A DNA stretch of 64,000 nucleotides from Paraburkholderia rhynchosiae (GTDB taxonomy: Bacteria; Pseudomonadota; Gammaproteobacteria; Burkholderiales; Burkholderiaceae): positions 1 to 64,000 of the forward strand of contig NZ_PNXY01000001.1 in assembly GCF_002879865.1 (NCBI RefSeq), read 5' to 3'. Below are positions 22,303 to 31,545 of this stretch, piece by piece. Within the stretch, counting starts at the first letter, position 1. Every line of letters begins with the position of its first letter. The translations under genes were made by a program, and so were the position numbers. The notes beneath the pieces are model-generated. The model saw nothing but the letters and a program-made list of their open reading frames with translations, made no database searches and was not told where the DNA came from.

Positions 22303-22716
22303 CTAACGGCGCTCGCCTCGCATATCGTCGATCAGCGGTACAGCCGCCAGTATGAGCAGAACGATTGCGAGCGGCACCGTCGATACAAAGCCCAGTTTCT
22401 TGAAACCGATCGCGCCAGCCACGCCGCCGGCGACGAACGAAAGAAGCAGCGATCCAAGCAAAACAAGTTTTTCCCGATCCGCCTGGACGATGTCTTCGCC
22501 TGCAACCGGCCGCGTATTCCTGTTCCAATAGAACATCTTGCCGGGCTCGATTCCGACGTCCGTTACCAGACCGGTCACGTGAGTGCTGCGAATTTCCGCG
22601 CGCGATATCTTTGTGATCATCGCGTTCTGTAGCCCCATCACAAAGCAGAGCATGCAAACGGTCGTGGGCACAAACAGCACGCGATGATTGTTCGAGGCTT
22701 GAGCCGACAAGTCCAA
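22303..22716 (-). pseudogene. 5'-truncated DUF1275 (YoaK-type) membrane protein gene
   Basis: The 137-residue frame contains the C-terminal half of a DUF1275 protein: CFVMGLQNAMITKISRAEI, STHVTGLVTDVG, GKMFYWNRN, then two membrane helices (about 85-105 and 113-130). Intact family members have about 100 more residues and further helices at the N-terminus. Here the homology begins near residue 20, and the region further upstream is already the 3' end of the GST gene. It lies 57 bases from the tRNA-Arg 3' end, which suggests a recombination or integration scar. Whether the remnant is expressed is unknown. Confidence 0.75.
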
Positions 22717-22749
22717 AACAAAGCAGAAGAACCGTGCCGCAGTCCCGCC

Positions 22750-23454
22750 CTACCCCCGCTTCGGACTATCAAGCCCCCGAACCACCGCGGGACGCGCGAC
22801 GAACGCCGCGAGCGCGCGCGTCACATTCGGAAAGTCCTCGATCCCCACCAGTTCCCCGGCCTCATAAAACCCGATCAGATTGCGCACCCATGGAAACGTC
22901 GCGATATCGGCGATCGAATACTTATCGCCGAGAATCCATTCGCGTCCTTCGAGCCGCTGCTCCAGTACGCCGAGCAGCCGTTTCGATTCGGCGACGTAGC
23001 GATCGCGAGGACGCTTGTCTTCGTACTCCTTGCCGGCGAATTTGTGGAAAAAGCCGACCTGGCCGAACATCGGGCCAATGCCGCCCATCTGGAACATTAC
23101 CCACTGGATCGCTTCGTAGCGGCCGGCGGCGTCCTGCGGAATCAACTGGCCGGTCTTTTCCGCGAGGTAGATCAGGATCGCGCCGGATTCGAACAGCGGC
23201 AGCGGTTTGCCGTCAGGACCATTCGGATCGATGATCGCCGGAATCTTGTTGTTCGGACTGAGCGACAGAAATTCCGGCGTCAGCTGATCGTTCGTGTCGA
23301 AGCGCACCAGATGCGGCTCATATGGCAAGCCGGTTTCCTCGAGCATGATCGAGACCTTCACGCCGTTCGGCGTGGGCAGCGAATACAGCTGAATCCGGTC
23401 AGGATGCCCGGCAGGCCATTTCTTCGTGATGGGAAATGCAGACAGATCTGTCAT
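22750..23454 (-). CDS. Glutathione S-transferase, YfcG/YghU (disulfide-bond oxidoreductase) type
   Basis: A 234-residue GST. The N-terminal thioredoxin-like domain has the TPNGVKVSIMLEE motif (Thr and Asn of TPNG bind glutathione in YfcG), NNKIPAI with the cis-proline, and LFESGAILIYLAE. The all-helical C-terminal domain includes WILGDKYSIADIATFPWV. Members reduce disulfides with glutathione rather than conjugating xenobiotics. The minus-strand start at 23454 fits the family N-terminus. It stands alone next to the truncated DUF1275 gene. Confidence 0.92.
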   Translation of the reverse strand: MTDLSAFPITKKWPAGHPDRIQLYSLPTPNGVKVSIMLEETGLPYEPHLVRFDTNDQLTPEFLSLSPNNKIPAIIDPNGPDGKPLPLFESGAILIYLAEKTGQLIPQDAAGRYEAIQWVMFQMGGIGPMFGQVGFFHKFAGKEYEDKRPRDRYVAESKRLLGVLEQRLEGREWILGDKYSIADIATFPWVRNLIGFYEAGELVGIEDFPNVTRALAAFVARPAVVRGLDSPKRG

Positions 23455-23625
23455 GTGATGGTGTAGCCCCGTGGGTGTAGCCCTGTGCGGAATGGCGGAT
23501 GGAATCGCATCGAGAGCCGCGAATCAGCCGGAGCCGGCGTCGCTGGCCCCAATGCGGACCGCCAAATATAAACCGAGTCGGCGCAACGCGTGCGGGCGCC
23601 GACACATCCGCGCGTCAGTCGTGGC

Positions 23626-23847
23626 TCACCACAAATCCTTCGTCGCGGTGCCAGCGCGCACGTTATAGCCTTCGCGCCACAGGGCAGCGCCGACCGTCAA
23701 CAGCAACGTCCTGTGCTCGCCGTCGAGCTGCTCCCACGTCGACGCCAGCCAGCCCGCGAAATTCGCGCAAGTCTCTTCGAGATCGACGGGCGCTTTGCCC
23801 TCCAGGTACTGCCGTTCAAACATCGAAAGCATTTTTGCCGGTGTCAT
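23626..23847 (-). CDS. Small conserved hypothetical protein
   Basis: A 73-residue acidic, helical protein (MTPAKMLSMFERQYLEGKAP at the start, WLASTWEQLDGEHRTLLLTV in the middle). The ATG at 23847 has GGAG eight bases upstream; an ATG five codons further up is the alternative. No known motif, signal peptide or membrane helix. Its coding bias matches the neighbours, so it is likely a real gene of unknown function. Confidence 0.68.
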   Translation of the reverse strand: MTPAKMLSMFERQYLEGKAPVDLEETCANFAGWLASTWEQLDGEHRTLLLTVGAALWREGYNVRAGTATKDLW

Positions 23848-24038
23848 TGGCGCGGTCTCCATGTTGGATGTATTCAGTCTAAAGGTGCCGCTCCGCGCGC
23901 GGCACCTTCGACGCGCCGAACCCCGGGTTACTCCCAGGCGCCGCGGCGCTTGCACCGCGAATCGAACCGGACACCGGGAGGTCGGCGTGGTTCACCGCAC
24001 CCGCGCCCGAACCGGCCTGGAACCGCACTGCAAACCAG

Positions 24039-24060
24039 AAAAGGCGCCGAAGCGCCTTTC
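24039..24060 (-). terminator. Terminator hairpin after the CsbD gene
   Basis: Perfect 8-bp stem AAAGGCGC/GCGCCTTT with a CGAA tetraloop; an A-run on the left serves as U-run for the minus-strand transcript. Confidence 0.8.
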
Positions 24061-24082
24061 CTTGAAACCGCATCAAGCCAGG

Positions 24083-24274
24083 TTACGGCGTATTGCGCTT
24101 GGCATCGTCCTTTGCGTCTTCTTTCGCGTCGCCATAGCCTTTCTGCACCTTGCCCGCGCCCTGCTGGAGATCGCCCTTCAGTTCCTTGCCAGGGTTATCG
24201 GTCGCCTTTCCCACGGCTTCGTTGACCTTCCCCTTCACCTGCTCGCCCACACCTTTGACCTGGTCCTTGTTCAT
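24083..24274 (-). CDS. CsbD family stress-response protein
   Basis: A 63-residue, highly charged, disordered or helical protein with the CsbD repeat pattern: KDQVKGVGEQVKGKVNEAVG, then ELKGDLQQGAGKVQKGYGDA. Members are induced in general stress in many bacteria; biochemical role unknown. It is monocistronic and followed by a terminator hairpin. Confidence 0.92.
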   Translation of the reverse strand: MNKDQVKGVGEQVKGKVNEAVGKATDNPGKELKGDLQQGAGKVQKGYGDAKEDAKDDAKRNTP

Positions 24275-24453
24275 GTTCGGCTCCGCTTATCTGGAATGCC
24301 GGCGCGACATTGCGCCAGTAATCGGATCGAGCAACGGTCATGCCCGCCATTTCGACGACTAGTTCACGCGACGGAACCCGCGGCGCCAAATTTTTTCCAT
24401 GAAAAGCCTAAAGTTCCCCTTCAGCCTGCCGTAATAGCTGCCATGGAGGAGCC

Positions 24454-24780
24454 ATGGACCGTAAACCCATCAACCTGTCGACATCATCGAAAGCTGCTTT
24501 CATCGACGGCGACATCACGCACATCGCCCGCGCGATGCGGCTGTCGTTGCAAGGCGATCTGGCCGGACCCATCCTGCCTGCGACCTACTGGCGCGAGCGT
24601 CTGTGGAAGCTGCTCGACAACAGCAGCCTGACGCATCCGCAACTGTGCGCGGTGGACAGTCTCCTGCTGCAGCTCGATCAGTTCGAGGCGCAGCCGCCGC
24701 TCGCGTGGGATGAACTCGCGCCCGCCACCGCCGCGCTTTTTCCGCCGACGCACGAGGCGGGCGCCGCGCATCGCGCGTAG
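24454..24780 (+). CDS. Hypothetical protein
   Basis: A 108-residue soluble protein with a strong GGAGGAG site just before the ATG. No domain is recognised. The central part (ARAMRLSLQGDLAGPILPAT, YWRERLWKLLDNSSLTHPQL) is helical and typical of Burkholderiaceae-restricted hypothetical proteins. Unknown function. Confidence 0.72.
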   Translation: MDRKPINLSTSSKAAFIDGDITHIARAMRLSLQGDLAGPILPATYWRERLWKLLDNSSLTHPQLCAVDSLLLQLDQFEAQPPLAWDELAPATAALFPPTHEAGAAHRA

Positions 24781-25110
24781 CACGCCGTTCATCGCGGCGG
24801 GCGGTTAGCGGCCCTTAGGAGGGGTCCTAATGGCAAAAACTGGCGCGAAGTGACACCGAGCGGCACCAAGCCTCAATCCGCGCTCTGCCCTCATCGACAT
24901 TGCCCCAAAAAACGGCCGCGAACCCTGTCGCGGCCTCAACACGTCGCAACGCAGGGACTTCGCGTCACACTGCAAGCGTACACATCCAACTGTGACAGGC
25001 GCATTTCGTCGCGAGCGGCTGCGACGCGACTATCGCGCCCCAAAATTCCTGGACAGGCGGTTATCGAACGGTCAAAATGTCCGCCAAAATTCCCAGCGAG
25101 AAAAAGCGAC
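24781..25110. other. Intergenic region upstream of dcm
   Basis: 330 bp without a supported gene. Translations in the dcm frame extend upstream but look random and lack a start with a ribosome-binding site. Confidence 0.45.
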
Positions 25111-26385
25111 ATGACAATGGCCCTCAGGCACGACCTGCTACTGCAAGCGTTGCAGGTTTACAGCCAAGGCGAAATCGCGGCACGCTGCGGAAAAAACGTC
25201 AGAACCATTCGCCGCTGGAAAACCGATCAGAGTTGCCCCCGAATTGCCGAAGCGGCCTTGCGTGAGATGCTGCAGGCGAAGGCCCGCAAGACGCTCGTCG
25301 GACGCCAGGCCGACTTCCGTTTCATCGACCTCTTTGCGGGCATCGGCGGCATTCGCCGCGGTTTCGAAGCGCACGGCGGACAGTGCGTGTTCACGAGCGA
25401 ATGGAACGAGTTCTCCAAGAAGACCTACCAGCAAAATCATCAGGACGCCGATGACGCGCACGAGTTCGTCGGCGACATCGTTTCCTTTGCGGAAGATACC
25501 GTTCCGCCGCATGACGTCCTGCTCGCCGGCTTTCCCTGTCAGCCCTTCAGTATTGCGGGCGTGAGCAAGAAGAATTCGCTGGGCCGTCCGCATGGCTTCG
25601 AATGCACGACACAAGGCACGCTCTTTTACGACGTCGCGCGCATCATCGCCGCCAAGCGCCCGATTGCGTTCCTGCTCGAGAACGTCAAGAACCTGCTGTC
25701 GCACGATAAAGGCAACACCTTCAGGACCATTCTCGAAGTGCTGCGCGATGAACTCAAATACGACGTTCACTACAAGGTGATCGACGGGCAGCACTTCACG
25801 CCGCAGCATCGTGAGCGAATCGTCATTGTCGGTTTCCGGGAGAAAACCGGGTTTTCGTTCGATGATCTGCGCTCGCCCGAAAAAGGGCCGCGGCTGGCGT
25901 CGATCCTGCACAAGACCGACGGCACGGAGCCGGTGCTGCCGCACGACGGCGAGCGTTTCTTCGACCCTGTTCGTCGAAAGGTGCAGCCCAAGTACACGCT
26001 CACACCGAAGCTGTGGGCGTATCTGCAGGCGTACGCCGAGAAACATCGCGCCGCCGGAAATGGCTTCGGTTTCGGACTGGTTACGCCCGGGAGTGTCACG
26101 CGCACGCTCTCGGCGCGGTATCACAAGGACGGCTCGGAGATACTTCTGGCGCAAGGCAAAGGCGAGCGGCCGCGCCGCTTGACGCCCCGTGAATGCGCGC
26201 GCCTGATGGGTTTTCCCGACAACTTCGTGATTCCCGTAAGCGATACCCAGGCGTATCGCCAGTTCGGCAACAGCGTGGTGGTGCCGGTTATGCAGGAAGT
26301 GGCGCGCATCATGACGCCGCATATAAAAGCGCTGCTCGCGGAAGATGGTGAACCTCCGCGAGCAAAAATACTCTTACGCGCGTAA
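25111..26385 (+). CDS. dcm: DNA (cytosine-5) methyltransferase, Dcm type
   Basis: A 424-residue C5-cytosine methyltransferase. An N-terminal helix-turn-helix-like segment (about 17-37) precedes motif [11 protein letters not shown] (71-80), motif IV FPCQPFS with catalytic Cys143, motif VI ENV (190-192), motif VIII QHRER (232-236) and motif [11 protein letters not shown]. The target-recognition region ([40 protein letters not shown]) closely resembles E. coli Dcm, so CCWGG methylation is predicted. ATG 25111 gives the Dcm-like N-terminus. The usual partner vsr is not adjacent but about 10 kb downstream on the same strand. Confidence 0.93.
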   Translation: MTMALRHDLLLQALQVYSQGEIAARCGKNVRTIRRWKTDQSCPRIAEAALREMLQAKARKTLVGRQADFRFIDLFAGIGGIRRGFEAHGGQCVFTSEWNEFSKKTYQQNHQDADDAHEFVGDIVSFAEDTVPPHDVLLAGFPCQPFSIAGVSKKNSLGRPHGFECTTQGTLFYDVARIIAAKRPIAFLLENVKNLLSHDKGNTFRTILEVLRDELKYDVHYKVIDGQHFTPQHRERIVIVGFREKTGFSFDDLRSPEKGPRLASILHKTDGTEPVLPHDGERFFDPVRRKVQPKYTLTPKLWAYLQAYAEKHRAAGNGFGFGLVTPGSVTRTLSARYHKDGSEILLAQGKGERPRRLTPRECARLMGFPDNFVIPVSDTQAYRQFGNSVVVPVMQEVARIMTPHIKALLAEDGEPPRAKILLRA

Positions 26386-26441
26386 TCATTAGAGTAACGA
26401 AGTTCCGGCGGGCAACGGCTTGCGCCAAGCTGTAGCGAGGA

Positions 26442-27137
26442 TCAGCTCGCCGACGCGGTTGCCGCCTCATGAATTAGCGCCGCGACCTCCGCTGGGCGCG
26501 AAGCGAGCGACGCATGGCTTGCAGTCAGAGTAACAACCTTCCTGGCATTGAGCCGGGCAGACATCGTCTTCTGATTTTCTGGGTTAATCATCCTGTCTTC
26601 ACTGGAGATCTGGTACCAGCATGGCTTATCGGCCCAGGCAGGAGAAGTAATTGGGTCTCCGAACGTTGTGGCGAGCGGCGCCTTCTGCGTCACCGCCATC
26701 ACGAGCGCCTCATCAGGGCTCAGGTCCTGACAGAAGCTTTCATGGAACTTCCCGGCCTTAAGCCAAAGATAGCCGTCGCTGTCAGGCTCGAGATTGGGCG
26801 CCGCGTCCGGGAGATGCTGCTGCGTGATACCGCCGGGGCTCTCCCCCTTATCTGGAGCGAACGCCGCAATGTACACGAGCCCGATCACATTCGGCTGATT
26901 GCCTGCCTCCGTGATGACCGCACCTCCGTACGAATGTCCGACCAACAGAACCGGTCCGTTCAACTGCGCGATCATCTTGCGGGTACGTTCGACGTCATCC
27001 GCGAGGGATGTCAACGGCAATTCCACAGCGCGAATGGACTCGTGCCCCAGACGCGCCAGCTCGACGATGACCTTGCTCCAATGCGCGGCACCGCCCCAAA
27101 ATCCATGCACCAGCAAAATTGTCGGCTGATTGCTCAT
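26442..27137 (-). CDS. Alpha/beta hydrolase
   Basis: A 231-residue alpha/beta hydrolase without signal peptide: oxyanion motif LVHGFWGGAAHW near residue 8, nucleophile elbow VGHSYGGAV (Ser near 68), an acid-containing SSEDRMI and a C-terminal catalytic His in TASHASL. The ATG at 27137 follows AGGAG. It resembles small esterases and hydrolases often annotated as EstC or salicylate-esterase-like; the substrate is unknown. It shares the minus strand with the LysR gene upstream, but a 150-bp gap suggests separate transcription. Confidence 0.9.
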   Translation of the reverse strand: MSNQPTILLVHGFWGGAAHWSKVIVELARLGHESIRAVELPLTSLADDVERTRKMIAQLNGPVLLVGHSYGGAVITEAGNQPNVIGLVYIAAFAPDKGESPGGITQQHLPDAAPNLEPDSDGYLWLKAGKFHESFCQDLSPDEALVMAVTQKAPLATTFGDPITSPAWADKPCWYQISSEDRMINPENQKTMSARLNARKVVTLTASHASLASRPAEVAALIHEAATASAS

Positions 27138-27287
27138 TGCAGGACTCCTATTCTTTAAAAGGATTTTCCGTGGCTCACCGCAGCGTCGATCAGCCTGCGG
27201 CTTGCGCAACCGCGCTCCAACCGCTATAGCGAAAGAGACCGCGATCGCTATCATCCTAGGTGCAATAAGACGGAACAGCCAGAAAGA

Positions 27288-28214
27288 TTATTGCTGCGGA
27301 GATACTTCAACCGCGGACGGACCGATTGCGTCCAGCTGTGACCGGAGAACCTCGATGAAATGGCGCGCCAATAACGAGGGCGCGGTGTGCGCGGGCATCG
27401 CCATGCGCACGGGCACATGGATCGTGGGTTCAAATGACTTCACCAGCAACTGCCCGGTAAAGGTACTCGCCACATACGGATTGACGATTCCGACGCCATT
27501 GCCCGCGCTCACCAGCGCACAGATCGTGATGGACGACGTGGTTTGAATCGCAAAGTCCGCCGGCATGTGGTGCGCATCCAGCACGGCCTTGATCGCGATG
27601 GTCAAGTCGTCCATTTCTCCGAGCGAGAGCAGACGCTCGTCGTGCAAAGCCTCCACGTGGACCGTGGACGCTGCTTCCAGCCGATGGCCGAATGGCAACA
27701 CGCAGACAGCCGGCAGCGTCTTGATGATCTCCGTCTCGAAGTCCAGTTCATTGAGCTTGCCGGTGGTCAATATCAGGTCGAACAGATCCTGTCGCAGCAG
27801 ATCGGTCAACTGCGGTGTGCCCGCCGTCTGCACGTTCAGATACGTTTGCGGGAAGCGGTTGCGGAACTCGCGAATGACATGCGGCAGCAGACCGATGCCG
27901 AGCGTGGGCGTGCAGCCGATTCGCAACGCCCCTGTGCCGGACTTACGCAGGATGGACACCACCGACTCGATGTTCTCCAAACCATTCAAGTGCTTCTGGA
28001 CGGTCTTGTATAGCAGTTGGCCTTCGCTCGTAGGGCGCAGCCTCCCGTGGTGCATCTCGAACAGTTTCAGGCCCGTGAAGCTCTGCAGTTCCGCGAGGCG
28101 CCGGCTAATGGACGGCTGGGTCGTGTTCAGCACTGCCGCCGCGCCAGTTGTCGTGCCCATTTGCATGACGGCGCGAAACGCCTGGATCTGTTGAAAATTC
28201 AGTGGCCGGGTCAT
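27288..28214 (-). CDS. LysR-family transcriptional regulator
   Basis: A 308-residue LTTR. The N-terminal winged helix (residues about 5-65) reads FQQIQAFRAVMQMGTTTGAA, TTQPSISRRLAELQ; the effector domain follows (LRIGCTPTLGIGLLPHVI, GNGVGIVNPYVA). It is divergent from the propeller/GltIJK cluster, and an LTTR-type operator (CTAT-N11-ATAG) lies in the gap, so it probably controls that cluster. The effector-domain style (GIVNPYVA) is like amino-acid or opine-catabolism LTTRs, but the ligand is unknown. Start at the ATG giving the standard N-terminus. Confidence 0.92.
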   Translation of the reverse strand: MTRPLNFQQIQAFRAVMQMGTTTGAAAVLNTTQPSISRRLAELQSFTGLKLFEMHHGRLRPTSEGQLLYKTVQKHLNGLENIESVVSILRKSGTGALRIGCTPTLGIGLLPHVIREFRNRFPQTYLNVQTAGTPQLTDLLRQDLFDLILTTGKLNELDFETEIIKTLPAVCVLPFGHRLEAASTVHVEALHDERLLSLGEMDDLTIAIKAVLDAHHMPADFAIQTTSSITICALVSAGNGVGIVNPYVASTFTGQLLVKSFEPTIHVPVRMAMPAHTAPSLLARHFIEVLRSQLDAIGPSAVEVSPQQ

Positions 28215-28277
28215 GGCGGCAAGTCCGTTCGGTATAAGCCAGAGAAGCACGACAAAGGAACGCGTTGTTGCGCGCGA

Positions 28278-28296
28278 CTATATCAAACCTGAATAG
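28278..28296. promoter_or_regulatory. LysR-type operator (CTAT-N11-ATAG)
   Basis: CTAT at 28278-28281 and ATAG at 28293-28296 are a perfect inverted repeat separated by exactly 11 bases, the classic T-N11-A LTTR box. It sits between the LysR start (28214) and the propeller gene start (28410). Confidence 0.65.
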
Positions 28297-28409
28297 CCAT
28301 ACCGCCACAATGAATTATCCTGCATTGGGGCGGAACGATATGCTTCAGTCATTGCTCGCGACGGCATCCCGCCGGCGCTGCCGTCGGCTCAAACAGAACC
28401 CGCCCGCTC

Positions 28410-29732
28410 ATGACTGTTTCGTCCAGTTGCACCCTTCGCCGCCCAGCTCCGGCCGCGCGAACCATCAGCCGCCCGTGCCCCGTCCGCCGTCTAGGCTCAC
28501 GCGAACAGCATCATTTCTTCGGCTACTACAACAAGACTGCCTGGGACCGAACTGGCCGCCGTGTGCTCGGCAACCACGTCGCGATGATGGATGCACGCCT
28601 TACGCCGGAATTGAAGGTGAATGTCGGCTACTTTGATCTTCAGGATAGCCAAACGTTCCGCGCCCTCGACACAACCACCGCATGGAACTGGCAAATGGGT
28701 TGCCAGTTGCAGTGGCTCGACGGCGAACCCGGCCGCAAGCTCATCTACAACACGCGCAGCGGCGACATGTCTGCGCGTTATCCCGGTTTCGGCTCGACCA
28801 TCCTCGACGTCGACAGCGGCGCAAAAACGGCGCTTCCCATGCCGGTCTATGTCACTGCCCCCGATAGCCGCTACGCCCTTTGCGTCGACTACCGGCGCCT
28901 TTATGCGACGCACGAGACGATAGGTTATAGCGAGCACGGCGGCCCGTTCCCGTTGCCGCTCGCACCGGCGGACGACGGCATCAACCGCATGGACCTCGCC
29001 ACCGGCGAAGTCACGCTGGTCGTGAGCTATGACGATCTGCGCAATTTCCAGCGCAAGGCGTCGATGGAGCGCGCCATCCACTGGGTGAGCCACATCGAGA
29101 TCAATCCCGCGTCTTCGCGTGTGCTGTTTCTGCACCGCTGGACAGAGCGCACCGAAGACGAAACCTGCTTCCTGCACCGGCTCATCACAATGTACCCCGA
29201 CGGGTCCGGCATGCGCCTGCTCGAATGCTCGGACCATCCGCTGCCGCAGCTAGCCGATGATTTCGATCCGTCCGCAGTCGGCACGTTCGATTACGAGAAG
29301 TCCGAATATCAGATCTCGCATCCGCTTTGGCAAGACGATTCGCACATCGTCGTCTGGGCTCCTCGCGCCGGCAGCATCCACTATCACCTGTATGAAGACC
29401 GCGATGACGGCCGCGTCGAGGCGATTGGCCGGGACGTGCTTACCGAGAACGGGCATATGAGCTTTTCGCCGGTCGATGCACGCTGGCTGTTGTCGGACAC
29501 GTATCCCGACACGCGGACGAACACGCGCGCCCTTTTCCTGTACGACATGCAGGATGGCGTGCGCTATGACATCGGCGAATTCTATACACCGGCTGCGCTG
29601 AAAAAGGAGAACCGCTGCGATCTGCACCCTCGCTGGCGTCGCGACGGCCTTGCGGTGTGTATCGATTCCGTGCACGAGGGCGCGCGCCAGATGTATGTGA
29701 TCGACGTCTCGACTATTACGGGTGCGCGCTGA
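28410..29732 (+). CDS. Beta-propeller protein (TolB/oligogalacturonate-lyase-like)
   Basis: A protein of up to 440 residues. From about residue 35 it reads HHFFGYYNKTAWDRTGRRVL, then repeated beta-propeller blades (LQWLDGEPGRKLIYN, HIEINPASSRVLFLHRW, HPLWQDDSHIVVWAPR, DLHPRWRRDGLAVCIDS). The pattern of repeated His and Asp with P.W..DG turns resembles six- or seven-bladed WD40-like and oligogalacturonate-lyase-type proteins; a catalytic role is not shown. The first 30 residues are Arg/Pro-rich and look unlike the rest, so the true start may be later; no ATG here has a good ribosome-binding site. It is followed 73 bases later by a GltI-like binding protein. Confidence 0.78.
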   Translation: MTVSSSCTLRRPAPAARTISRPCPVRRLGSREQHHFFGYYNKTAWDRTGRRVLGNHVAMMDARLTPELKVNVGYFDLQDSQTFRALDTTTAWNWQMGCQLQWLDGEPGRKLIYNTRSGDMSARYPGFGSTILDVDSGAKTALPMPVYVTAPDSRYALCVDYRRLYATHETIGYSEHGGPFPLPLAPADDGINRMDLATGEVTLVVSYDDLRNFQRKASMERAIHWVSHIEINPASSRVLFLHRWTERTEDETCFLHRLITMYPDGSGMRLLECSDHPLPQLADDFDPSAVGTFDYEKSEYQISHPLWQDDSHIVVWAPRAGSIHYHLYEDRDDGRVEAIGRDVLTENGHMSFSPVDARWLLSDTYPDTRTNTRALFLYDMQDGVRYDIGEFYTPAALKKENRCDLHPRWRRDGLAVCIDSVHEGARQMYVIDVSTITGAR

Positions 29733-29805
29733 CGTTGGCGGCGCAATCCTTTCGCGGGGCCGGCCTTCGGGAAACCACAGAAAAACGCATCTTGTGGAGA
29801 CAATC

Positions 29806-30741
29806 ATGAAACAGCTGCATTCTTTACGATGCGCCACCACCCGCTCGGGGCTGATCGCCGCGGCCACGCTTATGGCCTTCGCTACGCTCGATGGCGCGAG
29901 CGCAGCGGAGCCCGAACTCACAGGCACGCTTCTCAAGGTGCGCGACGAACATGTGATCACCATCGGCTATCGCGACGCGTCGATACCATTCTCCTACTAC
30001 GACGCGGACCAGAAGCCAATCGGCTATTCGATCGACGTGGCGAACCTGATCGTTGAACGCATCAAGGCGAACCTGAAGCTTGCGGACCTGAAGGTGCGCG
30101 CCATTCCGATCACCTCACAGAACCGCATCTCGCTGCTCCAGAACGGCACGATCGATTTCGAATGCACGAGCACGACGAACAATGCCGAACGTGCACAGCA
30201 GGTGTCATTCTCGAACAGCTTCTTTGTGATCGGCACGCGCCTGCTCGTCAACAGAAAGTCGGGCATCAAGGACTTCGCCGACCTCAAAGGCAAGACCGTG
30301 GTTGTCGGCGCGGGCACGACATCGGAGAAGATTCTGCGCCGGATGAACGTCGAGAAGTCGATGGGCATGGACGTCATCAGCGCGAAGGATCACACGGAAT
30401 CGTTCCTCATGCTTTCGACCGGACGTGCAAAAGCGATGATGATGGACGATGCGCTGCTCGCCGGTGAACGCGCAAAAGCGCGCAATCCGGGCGACTACGA
30501 AATCGTCGGCACACCGCAGACCTACGAGGCTTATGGCTGCATGCTGCGCAGAAACGACGCACAGATGAAAGCGGCGATGGACGCCGCAATCGCCGACGCG
30601 CAGAAGTCCGGCGTCGCCGCGAAAATCTATCGGCGCTGGTTCCAGCAGCCGATCCCACCCAAGCACGTCAATCTCCATTTGCCGCTGTCGCCACGCATGG
30701 AGGCGCTGTTCGCCAATCCCGGCGATAAGCCGACATCCTGA
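29806..30741 (+). CDS. gltI: Glutamate/aspartate-type ABC substrate-binding protein (GltI-like)
   Basis: A 311-residue periplasmic binding protein with a signal peptide (cleavage after ASA near residue 33). The mature part strongly resembles E. coli GltI: PFSYYDADQKPIGYS, IPITSQNRISLLQNGTIDFE, DFADLKGKTVV, GTTSEKIL, AMMMDDALLAGERAKA, EAYGCMLRR and PIPPK. This suggests acidic amino acids or a related compound as ligand. ATG 29806 follows GGAGA. It is the first of three transport genes with GltJ- and GltK-like permeases, but no GltL ATPase follows. Confidence 0.9.
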   Translation: MKQLHSLRCATTRSGLIAAATLMAFATLDGASAAEPELTGTLLKVRDEHVITIGYRDASIPFSYYDADQKPIGYSIDVANLIVERIKANLKLADLKVRAIPITSQNRISLLQNGTIDFECTSTTNNAERAQQVSFSNSFFVIGTRLLVNRKSGIKDFADLKGKTVVVGAGTTSEKILRRMNVEKSMGMDVISAKDHTESFLMLSTGRAKAMMMDDALLAGERAKARNPGDYEIVGTPQTYEAYGCMLRRNDAQMKAAMDAAIADAQKSGVAAKIYRRWFQQPIPPKHVNLHLPLSPRMEALFANPGDKPTS

Positions 30742-30806
30742 GCAGCATTCCACCGGCATGCCATGCGTTGACACGCGTGCCGCGGCGCGCAGCCTAAAGG
30801 AATCTC

Positions 30807-31544
30807 ATGGATTACAGATGGCACTGGGGCGTGCTTCTGCAGCCCGTTGCGACAGGCGAGCCCGCCATTTATGTCGATTGGCTGCTTTCAGGCCTCGCCA
30901 ATACCGTCGAGCTGACGCTCTTCGCCTTCGCGCTTGCACTGGTGATCGGCACTGCCTTCGGCGTCATGCGCACCTTGCCTAACCGTATCGCAAACGCGGC
31001 GGGTACCGCCTATGTTTCGATTTTCCGCGGCGTACCGTTGATCGTGCAGTTTTTCATCTGGTTCTTCGTGGTACCGGAGCTATTGCCCACCGCAATGGGA
31101 GATTGGCTCAAGAGCCTGCCATCCCATCCGCAGTTTCTTATCGCGTCGGTGCTTTCGCTGGGCGTCTACACGGGCTCGCGAATCTGCGAGCAAGTGCGGG
31201 CAGGCATCCGGGCACGCCCACCAGGACAGATGCATGCGGCGTTCGCACTGGGCCTCACACGTGCACAGGCCTATCGCTATGTGCTGCTCCCGGTCACCTT
31301 TCGCACCATCTTAAGTCCGCTGACATCGGAGTTCCTGGTCATCTCGAAGAACTCGGCCGTCGCCTCCACCATCGGTCTGCTCGAACTGTCGGGGCAGGCG
31401 CGGCAACTCGTCGACTACACGGCGCAGCCGTATGAGTCGTTCATCTGCGTAACGCTTTCATATATGGCGCTGAACTTCGTGATTCTGCACGGCATGGGCT
31501 GGATTCGCCGCCGAACGGCTTTGCCGGGCATGATTGGAGACTGA
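30807..31544 (+). CDS. gltJ: Amino acid ABC permease (GltJ-like)
   Basis: A 245-residue polar amino acid permease with about five membrane helices: the first near 30-55, the helix VSIFRGVPLIVQFFIWFFVV, and the EAA loop ALGLTRAQAYRYVLLPVTFR that contacts the ATPase. N-terminal DYRWHWGVLLQP and VCEQVRA-like CEQVRAGI match GltJ. An AAAGGA site precedes the ATG. The next gene starts one base after its stop. Confidence 0.92.
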   Translation: MDYRWHWGVLLQPVATGEPAIYVDWLLSGLANTVELTLFAFALALVIGTAFGVMRTLPNRIANAAGTAYVSIFRGVPLIVQFFIWFFVVPELLPTAMGDWLKSLPSHPQFLIASVLSLGVYTGSRICEQVRAGIRARPPGQMHAAFALGLTRAQAYRYVLLPVTFRTILSPLTSEFLVISKNSAVASTIGLLELSGQARQLVDYTAQPYESFICVTLSYMALNFVILHGMGWIRRRTALPGMIGD

Positions 31545-31545
31545 A

